Positions 1-5,741 of a DNA stretch of 7,408 nucleotides are shown here, piece by piece. Both the position numbers and the translations under genes were made by a program. Positions within the stretch are counted from its first letter, which is position 1; the number at the start of each line of letters is the position of its first letter. The DNA is from Deltaproteobacteria bacterium (GTDB taxonomy: Bacteria > Myxococcota_A > Polyangia > Polyangiales > Ga0077539): assembly GCA_947494865.1 (NCBI GenBank), contig CANMAT010000165.1, forward strand, positions 1-7,408, in the 5' to 3' direction. The notes beneath the pieces are model-generated. The model was not told the origin of the DNA, did no database searches, and saw only the letters and a list, made by a program, of their open reading frames with translations.

Positions 1-349
1 AGGGCGACACCGCGCTCGCCCGGCGCACCGTGTGAGGTTCGACGAAGGCCGACATGAACACCACGGGCACGTCGCACAGGCGACCGATGTCGCGCGCCGT
101 CTCGATACCGTCGACGTCGCCGCGGAGGCTGATGTCCATGAGCACGAGGTCGGGTCGCTGCGCGGCCACGAGGGCCAGCGCGTCGTCGTGGCAGTCGGCG
201 ACGCCGATCACGTCGTAGCCGAGGCGCCGCAGCCGCCGCGTGAGGTCGAGGCAGATGACCGCCTCGTCTTCCACAATGATCACCCGCCCCTCGGCCCCCG
301 CCGCGCCAACCTCACCTGGCGGTAAGAGTCGCCCCTCCGACGCCACCAT
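1..349 (-). CDS. Response regulator receiver domain protein, partial (C-terminus beyond left edge)
   Basis: This is the N-terminal part of a CheY-like receiver, which accepts a phosphoryl group from a histidine kinase in a cytoplasmic two-component system. The minus strand reads 116 codons from ATG at 349 and leaves the window in frame. Residues 1-21 are a loose Gly/Ala leader. The first strand VIIVEDEA (23-30) carries the acidic pair E27/D28. The phospho-acceptor is D72 in LVLMDISLRGDVDGIE (69-83), and S100 in VVFMSAF (96-102) is the conserved Ser/Thr switch residue. The conserved lysine and any output domain lie outside the window. The MDISLRGDVDGIE form is common in response regulators that stand alone or are fused to sensor or PAS modules, so the output type cannot be told. 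A G-rich Shine-Dalgarno tract (355-365) sits just upstream of the ATG and supports this start. The gene has its own likely promoter at 443-472. Confidence 0.9.
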   Translation of the reverse strand, partial: MVASEGRLLPPGEVGAAGAEGRVIIVEDEAVICLDLTRRLRRLGYDVIGVADCHDDALALVAAQRPDLVLMDISLRGDVDGIETARDIGRLCDVPVVFMSAFVEPHTVRRASAVSP

Positions 350-354
350 CGATG

Positions 355-365
355 CCCCCCCTCCC
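355..365 (-). promoter_or_regulatory. Ribosome binding site of the response regulator gene
   Basis: On the minus strand the tract reads GGGAGGGGGGG. The GGAGG core (360-364) lies 10 nt before the ATG at 349. It supports this ATG over other in-frame starts. Confidence 0.6.
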
Positions 366-442
366 ACACTCCAAACTTTGCAAGCGCCCGAGGTCGCCGC
401 GCTGAAGCTCGAAAGAACGCTTCGCGACGCCCTCGTAAGCCC

Positions 443-472
443 ATAAAAGCCCAAGTGCAAAGCGACCGTCAA
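443..472 (-). promoter_or_regulatory. Sigma70-like promoter for the response regulator gene
   Basis: On the minus strand a TTGACG -35 box (467-472) is followed after 18 bp by TTTTAT (443-448) as the -10 box. These match the consensus at 5/6 and 4/6 positions. The site lies in the only clearly AT-richer stretch of the window, in the gap between two co-directional genes. It would start transcription near 436 and leave a leader of about 87 nt before the ATG at 349. A TGCAAAG word (456-462) lies in the spacer, with inverted copies nearby, and could be an operator. This is read by eye, with no mapped start site. Confidence 0.45.
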
Positions 473-502
473 TGAAAATACACGTATACCCTGATTGTGG
501 TA

Positions 503-518
503 TGCACTACGTTGTGCA
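503..518. repeat. Small inverted repeat downstream of the membrane protein gene
   Basis: TGCAC and GTGCA form perfect 5-bp arms around a 6-nt loop, 23 bp after the stop codon of the membrane protein gene. No T run follows on the minus strand, so it is at best a weak RNA hairpin or a protein binding site. Confidence 0.3.
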
Positions 519-540
519 GTGCTTTGCGCGTCGCGGGGGG

Positions 541-2325
541 CTACAGCTCGAGCAGGTGCCCTTCGAGGTACACGCGCTGCCCCACGGCCGGGAGCGCGAA
601 GGGCACCAGACGTCGGCCCTGCCACTGCGTCCACCGGTAGCGCGCGTCGTCGAGGCCGCCCGCGAAGGTGAAGCGCGCGAGGTCGGGCACGCCGCGGGGC
701 GTGGTGCGCAGCACCTCGACGGTGATGTCGGGCACCTCCACGCGCGTGCCCGCGGGCATCGCGGTGTAGAGGTCGCGCGTGAGGAGCTCGGTGTCGCGCT
801 GGTAGAAGCCGCCCGGCGCGTGCACCACGAGGGCGTCGTCGGAGACGCGCGTGAGGGCGAGCGGGTGCGTGCCCGAGGCCAGGGTGAAGAGCGAGCGCGC
901 GAGCGTCTCTCCGCGGTGGTCGCGGATGAGCTGCGTGTACCCGATGAAGGTGACGTCGGGCGCGTTCACCACCACGAGGCGCTGCGACGTGAGCGCGCGG
1001 TCGTCGGGGGCGAAGCTGTTGGCCCAGCCCTCCATCGCGCTGTGGAACATCACCATCTGCCACGAGAGGGGGATGAGCAGCAGCGGCGACAGCGCGAGGT
1101 GAAAGACGCCCGCCCAGCCGCCGACCCAGCGGAGCCCGACGCGCTGCGCGAGGGTGCCCTTCGCGGGGCCCTCGACGAGGTCGCACAGCGCCTCGGCCAC
1201 GACGCCCACGAGCCCGAAGCCGGGGAGCATGAGGAGGCGCGTGGCGGGCATCGTTCCGCACGAGGGGAGCATGGCGAGGAGCGCGCCCAGCAGCATGAAG
1301 CGCGTGCTCGCCCGCGTGCGCAGCGCGCGCGAGAGGCCCGCGAGCGTGAGCGTGACGGCGATGATCGCGACGACGAGGATCACCCTGCGCCCCGCGAGCG
1401 GGAGCGTGAGACCCACCTCGGGCGCGAGGCCGCCCCACTCGGAGGCGGCCATGAGCGTCATCGCGCGGGGAACGCCCGCGAGGAAGCGCCGCGGGTTGTG
1501 CGTGGGGTCGACGTAGAGCCCTGCGCCGACGGTGCCGTAGTGTCCGAGGCGGTACACCGCCGCCCACGCGGCCGTGACGAGGGCGGCGGGCGCGAGGGAG
1601 CGCGCACGATCGACCCAGGGGCGTGTGTCGAGCGTGAGGGCGTGCGCGCCGAGGTAGGCCACGGCGGCGAGGCCGCTCTCGCCGCTGAGGAGCGCGAGGG
1701 CGAGCGCGGGCGCGGAGGCCCAGCGGGCGCGGGCGTCGCCGCGCGTTCCGCGGTGGTGGAGGAGCACCGCGAGGAGGCCGAAGAGGGCGGCGGTGAGGGC
1801 GTTGCGGTTGCCGATCCACGCGACGACGCCGGCGTGCGTGTGATCGACGGAGTAGAGGAGCGCGGCGACGGCCGCTGCGCGCTTCGAAGTGACCTCGCGG
1901 TAGAGGGCCGCGGCGACCGCGACGAGCGCGAGGTACCACGCGAGCGAGTGCAGGTGCATTAGCGCCGGGGCGTCGTGCCAGAGGGCGTCGTCGAGCGCGT
2001 GCGTGAGGCCCGAGAGCGGGCGAAAGAAGGCCACGCGGAGGTTCACATCGGACCACCACATCGCGAAGCCGTGCGCGCGAAACTGCGCGAGGCGCCGCGC
2101 GTCGCCGTCGAAGAAGACGAAGAGGTCCCACCACGGGGAGCGGGGCGTCGCGAGGTGCGGGCTGCCGCGCAGGAGCGTGCGGTGCCACAGGTCGTCGACC
2201 TGAAAGCCCTGCAAGAGCACCGAGCTGTAGAGCGCCGCGACGAGCAGCGCGAGGCGGCGAAGGCCCCCGCGAGCGGTCGCCGATCGCTCGATGGCCGCGA
2301 GCACGCGCCGGAGCCTGTCACCCAT
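541..2325 (-). CDS. Multi-pass membrane protein resembling GT-C glycosyltransferases (TMTC-like motifs)
   Basis: This 594-residue protein has about 8 to 10 hydrophobic segments, roughly at 24-40, 126-143, 150-190, 205-230, 243-258, 313-333, 342-355, 364-383 and 402-424. A soluble C-terminal domain of about 155 residues follows. GT-C enzymes use lipid-phosphate sugar donors and have an acidic pair in the loop after the first membrane helix. Here VDDLWHRTLL (43-52) supplies D44/D45. FRPLSGLTHALD (101-112), HTHAGVVAWIGNRNALTAA (162-180) and LLSGESG (212-218) resemble the RP, HPxHxExVAWIxGR and SKE signatures of TMTC-like bacterial proteins. Substrate and activity are unknown. It starts 48 bp after the DUF1552 stop on the same strand, so it is probably the last gene of that operon. 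No clear Shine-Dalgarno precedes the ATG, so the start is less certain; a GTG at codon 8 is an alternative. Coding is well supported and the GT-C assignment is moderate. Confidence 0.75.
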   Translation of the reverse strand: MGDRLRRVLAAIERSATARGGLRRLALLVAALYSSVLLQGFQVDDLWHRTLLRGSPHLATPRSPWWDLFVFFDGDARRLAQFRAHGFAMWWSDVNLRVAFFRPLSGLTHALDDALWHDAPALMHLHSLAWYLALVAVAAALYREVTSKRAAAVAALLYSVDHTHAGVVAWIGNRNALTAALFGLLAVLLHHRGTRGDARARWASAPALALALLSGESGLAAVAYLGAHALTLDTRPWVDRARSLAPAALVTAAWAAVYRLGHYGTVGAGLYVDPTHNPRRFLAGVPRAMTLMAASEWGGLAPEVGLTLPLAGRRVILVVAIIAVTLTLAGLSRALRTRASTRFMLLGALLAMLPSCGTMPATRLLMLPGFGLVGVVAEALCDLVEGPAKGTLAQRVGLRWVGGWAGVFHLALSPLLLIPLSWQMVMFHSAMEGWANSFAPDDRALTSQRLVVVNAPDVTFIGYTQLIRDHRGETLARSLFTLASGTHPLALTRVSDDALVVHAPGGFYQRDTELLTRDLYTAMPAGTRVEVPDITVEVLRTTPRGVPDLARFTFAGGLDDARYRWTQWQGRRLVPFALPAVGQRVYLEGHLLEL

Positions 2326-2368
2326 GCGCGCACCGTACGACGGCGCGTCGCGGGCGCGAAGCCGAGAA

Positions 2369-2381
2369 GCGCCTCAGGCGC
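2369..2381. repeat. Short palindrome around the DUF1552 stop codon
   Basis: GCGCC and GGCGC form perfect 5-bp arms with the stop codon (2374-2376) as the 3-nt loop. On the minus strand it is followed by TTCTC rather than a real T run. It may slow ribosomes or protect a 3' end, but such short GC palindromes also arise by chance in DNA this GC-rich. Confidence 0.25.
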
Positions 2382-3840
2382 GCAGGCGGGCGAGGGGGCC
2401 GTTGCAGTGGTCGAGGGCGCCGAAGCGCTCGTCGGGGACGCCCATGGCCTGCTGCAGCGAGGCCAGGAGGTCGAGGTGCGAGGCGTGCTCGTACGTGAGG
2501 TAGCGCCCGGTGCGAAAGGCGCCGCCGCAGCTCCCCGCGAGGAGCCACGGGAGGTCTCGCGTGTCGTGGGCGCCGCGCGCGATGGGCGAGCAGTAGAGAA
2601 TGGTGGTGCTGTCGAAGAGGCTGCGCCCGCCGGGGCCGTCGGGCGTGTCTTTGAGCTTCTGAATGAGGTACGCGAGCTGCGTGGTGAAGTACCGCCCCAC
2701 GCGCGTGAGGTAGTCGACGTTGCGGGGCGTCGCGTCGTTGTGCGACATCGAGTGGTGGCTGGTGGAGGTGGCGTCGTCGGTGCTGTCGATGCCGTAGGGG
2801 TCGCCCGACGGGCCGATGCCGAGCCAGCCGAAGGTGTAGCTGCTGGTGGCGCCCTCGGAGCGCGTCACGAAGGTGGCCACGCGCGTGAGGTCGCAGCGGA
2901 GGGCGAGCACGAGCGCGTCGATGTGGTCGCGCGTGATCTCGGGCAGGTGGCGCCCGTCGTTCTGGCCGGTGCCGAAGGCGGGCACGCCGGGGTCGCAGGT
3001 GAGGGCCGTGGCGCTCGCGGCGAGCTGGCGCTCGAGCTCGCGGATGGCGTCGAGGTAGCCCTCGAGGGCGGCCTGGTCGGCGGCGCCGAGGGCCATGCGC
3101 AGGCGGTTGTAGTCGTCGCGCGCGCTGTCGAGGAGGCTCTGCTGCGTGGCCCTGCGCCGCGCGGCCGCGCGCGCGTCGACGGGGAAGAGCTGTTCGAAGA
3201 GCTGCGAGGCGCGCTGGATCTTGGGCACCACGTTGCCCGCCGAGCGGTACGACACCACGCCGACGCCGCTCTGCGCGCCGTTGGTGCCGAGCACGAGGGA
3301 GCCGAAGCGCGGGGCGTCGGGGCGGGCGATCTGCATCTGCGCGATGCGCTGGTCGAGCGAGATGCTGGCGCCGAGAAACTCCTGCTCGCGGTCGCCAAAC
3401 TGGGGGAAGCCCGTGAGCATCGAGCACATGGCTTCGAAGTGCCCGTGCGGGGTCACCGTGTTGTCGATCCCCTTGAAGATGATGAGGTCGTTACGGTGCG
3501 CCGCGAGGGGCTGCAAGATGGGGCTCAGCGCGAAGTCGGTCTCGCCGCCGGTGGGGAACCACTGCGACGGGATGGTGCCGTTGGGCACGGTGACCACCAG
3601 CAGGCGCCGGGGCCCTACGCCGTCGCGCATGCGCGCCGCGTCGGCCTGCGCGGCGTCGTAGGCCGCGTCGGCGAGGGTCGCGTCGGGCCCCTCGGCGGGG
3701 ATCGCGTCGGGCGTCACCGTGGCGTCGTAGGGGGCGGGCGCGTCGACCTTGCAGCCCATCGCGTCGAGCCACGGGAGCGCGATGGCGGCGCCGCCGAGGC
3801 CGCGGAGAATGTCCCTTCGAGAGAGCGTGCGGGGTGCCAT
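2374..3840 (-). CDS. DUF1552 (HxxSHH family) protein with Tat signal
   Basis: This 488-residue protein matches the DUF1552 family along its whole length. SRRDILRGLGGAAIALPWL (7-25) is a twin-arginine signal, so the protein should be exported folded. Cys30 follows at once and is trailed by an Asp/Ala-rich linker (about 33-72), as in many lipoproteins, although AMGC is a poor lipobox. Family landmarks in order are VPNGTIPSQWFPTGG (85-99), LSPILQPLAAHRNDL (105-119), the HGHFEAMCSMLTG region (132-144), SLDQRIAQ (161-168), the LRCDLTRVATF block (314-324), HHSMSHN (362-368) and PWLLAGSCGGAFRTGRYL (431-448). The last His of HxxSHH is Asn368 here. The biochemical role of the family is not established. 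A GAAGGA ribosome site (3850-3855) supports the start. The gene lies 31 bp after the DUF1592 gene, its usual partner, and both are probably co-transcribed. Confidence 0.93.
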   Translation of the reverse strand: MAPRTLSRRDILRGLGGAAIALPWLDAMGCKVDAPAPYDATVTPDAIPAEGPDATLADAAYDAAQADAARMRDGVGPRRLLVVTVPNGTIPSQWFPTGGETDFALSPILQPLAAHRNDLIIFKGIDNTVTPHGHFEAMCSMLTGFPQFGDREQEFLGASISLDQRIAQMQIARPDAPRFGSLVLGTNGAQSGVGVVSYRSAGNVVPKIQRASQLFEQLFPVDARAAARRRATQQSLLDSARDDYNRLRMALGAADQAALEGYLDAIRELERQLAASATALTCDPGVPAFGTGQNDGRHLPEITRDHIDALVLALRCDLTRVATFVTRSEGATSSYTFGWLGIGPSGDPYGIDSTDDATSTSHHSMSHNDATPRNVDYLTRVGRYFTTQLAYLIQKLKDTPDGPGGRSLFDSTTILYCSPIARGAHDTRDLPWLLAGSCGGAFRTGRYLTYEHASHLDLLASLQQAMGVPDERFGALDHCNGPLARLRA

Positions 3841-3849
3841 GGCGTGCGA

Positions 3850-3855
3850 TCCTTC
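3850..3855 (-). promoter_or_regulatory. Ribosome binding site of the DUF1552 gene
   Basis: GAAGGA on the minus strand lies 9 nt before the ATG at 3840, inside the 31-bp gap after the DUF1592 stop. It fixes the start directly before the Tat signal. Confidence 0.6.
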
Positions 3856-3871
3856 GGGGCGGGGAGTGTGG

Positions 3872-5629
3872 TCAGTTCGCGGCCGCGCGGGTGACGAAAT
3901 CGTCGGCGCTCACGAGCGCGACGAGCATGGCTTCGAAGTGTCGATCGGTGGCCGTGAGGGCGCCGCGCATGGCCGCGAGGGCGCACGCGTCGGCCTCCGT
4001 GGGCGCGCGCCCGCTCGCGTGGCGAAACCACCACTGCACGGCGCAGTCGCGCACCTGATTGCTCGCGGCCGCGCGCGCCGCGAAGCCGACGGCGTCGTCG
4101 ACCGCGAGGGCCACGCCGTCGACCTCGGCGCCGCCGCGCGCGTCGATGGGCGCGCCGTTCTCGACGCTCTGCCAGCGCCCGATGGCGTCGTAGTGTTCGA
4201 AGGTGAAGCCCAGCGGGTCGATGCGGGCGTGGCAGCTCGCGCAGTACGAGTCTTGTGTGTGCGCTGCGAAGCGCGCGCGGTTGCTGCGCGTGGTGTCGGG
4301 CGCGGGGGGCACGTTGTTGACGCCGCCCGGCACGGGCTGCGGCGGCGCGCAGAGCACGCGGTCGAGCACGAAGACCCCGCGCTTGATGGGCGACGCCACG
4401 GCGCCGCCGGCGTTCACCGTGAGGAGGCTCGCGTGCGTGAGGAGGCCCGCGCGCTGCGCCGCCGGGAGCGTGACGCGGCGGAAGGTGCCGTCGAAGGCGC
4501 CCGCGATGCCGTAGAGCCGCGCCGTGCGCGCGTCGAGGAAGCTGTACGACGCCCCCAGGAGGTCGCTCACGCGGCCCGCTTCGAACACCAGCGCGTCGCC
4601 GAAGCGCAGCGTCTCTTCGCGCATCGAGCGCGCGAGGTCGGCGTTGAACTCGGGGTAGCGCGCGGCGTCGCGCTGACCGTCGGGGCGCTCGATCATCGCG
4701 TCGAGGGGGCCGAGGCCCCACCACTGCGCGTGGAAGCGCCGCACGACGTCGCGCGCGTCGGGGTGCGGCGCGGTCATGTCGGCCGCCCGCAGGAGCCGAC
4801 GCACCTGCGCCGCGCGCTCGGCGGGCGTGGCGAGGAGGTTGCGCGACGCGGCGTCGAAGAGGGCCGCGTCGGGCATGGTGCCGCGCGCGAGGTACGAGAG
4901 TCGCGTGGCGACCTCCCACGGGGTGAGGCGCGCGCGGCCGCCCGCGGGGCGCCCGTCGCCCACCTCGATGCGGTAGAGGAACAGCGGCGAAGACACCGCC
5001 GCGCGCACCACCGCCCGCGCGCCGCTCGCGACGTTGCCGCCCGCGGCGCGCCCCGCGTCGAAGCGCGCGCGCAGCGCCACGCGCTCGTCGGCGCTCGGCG
5101 GGCGGCGGTAGGCGCGCGTCGCGAAGGCCGCCACGAACTGATCGACGCACGCGGCCTCGACGCCCATCGCCGGGTCGCAGCCCATGAGCCGGGTGACCGC
5201 GGCGGCGTTGGCGGTGGCCTCGACGGCGAGGGCGTCGGCCGCGTCGAGGTAGCGGGCGAGGAGCGAGGGCGACACCGTGAGGTTGCTCACGTCGGTGTCG
5301 AGCGTGCCCTCGCGGAGCTGCGGGTCGAAGGCGCTCGCGGGCCGCTGCGCGGTGCCCAGGAGGTCGCGCACCGTGCGGTCGTACTCGGCGTGCGTGAGGC
5401 GGCGCAGCGGCGAGGGCCCCGGCGCCGCGCCCGCCGCGCAGGTCGCGCGCACGAGGAGCGAGCCGCCGTCGCGCGCGCTCGCGGCGTCGCCGGGCGCGTC
5501 GGGGGCCGCGTCAGCGATCTCGTCGAGGGCCGCGTCAGGGGCCGCGTCGGGAGCCGTCGGGGCAGGGGGCTCGCCGACGCAACCCGCGAGGGCGAGCGCG
5601 GCCGAGAGCGTGCGAAGCCATGCGCGCAT
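3872..5629 (-). CDS. DUF1592-family multidomain lipoprotein with one CxxCH motif
   Basis: This 585-residue protein has the usual domain series of its family: DUF1587 (from LRRLTHAEYDRTVRDLLG, 75-92), DUF1595 (about 160-222, with FATRAYRRPPSADE, 169-182), DUF1592 (about 234-362), DUF1588 (about 386-486) and DUF1585 (about 505-580). The signal sequence ends in a clear lipobox, LAGC, with Cys17 as lipidation site, followed by an Asp/Ala-rich linker to about residue 56. The motif YCASCHARIDPLGF (462-475) contains CxxCH (463-467), the c-type heme attachment signature, which is typical of DUF1588. Six further cysteines (64, 151, 161, 427, 529, 549) could form three disulfides. The family is widespread in Planctomycetes and Myxococcota beside DUF1552 or DUF1501 genes, and its function is unknown. 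It is the first gene of the probable operon, preceded by a terminator. No strong Shine-Dalgarno is visible, but no other ATG keeps the signal peptide. Confidence 0.93.
   Translation of the reverse strand: MRAWLRTLSAALALAGCVGEPPAPTAPDAAPDAALDEIADAAPDAPGDAASARDGGSLLVRATCAAGAAPGPSPLRRLTHAEYDRTVRDLLGTAQRPASAFDPQLREGTLDTDVSNLTVSPSLLARYLDAADALAVEATANAAAVTRLMGCDPAMGVEAACVDQFVAAFATRAYRRPPSADERVALRARFDAGRAAGGNVASGARAVVRAAVSSPLFLYRIEVGDGRPAGGRARLTPWEVATRLSYLARGTMPDAALFDAASRNLLATPAERAAQVRRLLRAADMTAPHPDARDVVRRFHAQWWGLGPLDAMIERPDGQRDAARYPEFNADLARSMREETLRFGDALVFEAGRVSDLLGASYSFLDARTARLYGIAGAFDGTFRRVTLPAAQRAGLLTHASLLTVNAGGAVASPIKRGVFVLDRVLCAPPQPVPGGVNNVPPAPDTTRSNRARFAAHTQDSYCASCHARIDPLGFTFEHYDAIGRWQSVENGAPIDARGGAEVDGVALAVDDAVGFAARAAASNQVRDCAVQWWFRHASGRAPTEADACALAAMRGALTATDRHFEAMLVALVSADDFVTRAAAN
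5503..5548 (-). repeat. Short direct repeats coding the Asp/Ala linker
   Basis: GGGCCGCGTC (plus-strand reading) occurs three times, at 5503-5512, 5527-5536 and 5539-5548. It codes Asp-Ala-Ala-type steps of the linker after the lipobox of the DUF1592 protein. Such tracts can change length by slippage, and the linker is probably a flexible tether. Confidence 0.6.
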
Positions 5630-5672
5630 GAGGTGCCGACGACGCTACCGCACGCGCACCCTCCGCTCGCAC

Positions 5673-5720
5673 AAAATCGCTACAGCGAAGGGCTGCGGCG
5701 ACGACGACGCGCGCAGCCCT
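5673..5720 (-). terminator. Rho-independent terminator (double hairpin) after the cysteine-repeat gene
   Basis: On the minus strand, starting 21 nt after the stop codon, AGGGCTGCG (5720-5712) pairs perfectly with CGCAGCCCT (5697-5689) across a 14-nt loop. A second small hairpin, TCGCTGTAGCGA (5688-5677), follows directly and runs into TTTT (5676-5673). The strong stem plus hairpin-and-T end fits intrinsic termination, though the T run is only four long. It separates the cysteine-repeat gene from the DUF1592 operon, whose promoter should then lie within about 5630-5672. I cannot pick convincing -35/-10 boxes there. Confidence 0.6.
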
Positions 5721-5741
5721 GAGACGAAGGTGAGACGCGGG

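Noticed and set aside
32..325. Plus-strand frame of 97 codons
   Set aside because: It is antisense to the receiver domain, which has all expected conserved residues on the minus strand.
503..518. Inverted repeat as terminator of the DUF operon
   Set aside because: The stem is only 5 bp and no T run follows on the minus strand.
472..1962. Plus-strand frame beginning MKIHVYPDCGMHYVVQCFAR
   Set aside because: The first 20 or so residues look protein-like, but they come from the AT-richer gap. The rest is Arg/Glu-rich antisense of the membrane protein gene, and no ribosome site precedes it.
1975..3894. Long plus-strand open frame of 639 codons
   Set aside because: It is antisense to three genes with clear families, and its product is a low-complexity mix of Arg, Gly, Ala, Glu, His and Val. 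Long antisense frames are expected at this GC content.
5630..5672. TTGTGC and TAGCGT as promoter boxes for the DUF1592 gene
   Set aside because: The spacing is about 21 bp and both boxes match poorly. A promoter is expected here but cannot be placed.
3749..5722. Long plus-strand open frame of 657 codons
   Set aside because: It is antisense to the DUF1592 gene and the end of the DUF1552 gene. The composition is Arg/Ala/Val/Glu-rich with no recognisable motif.
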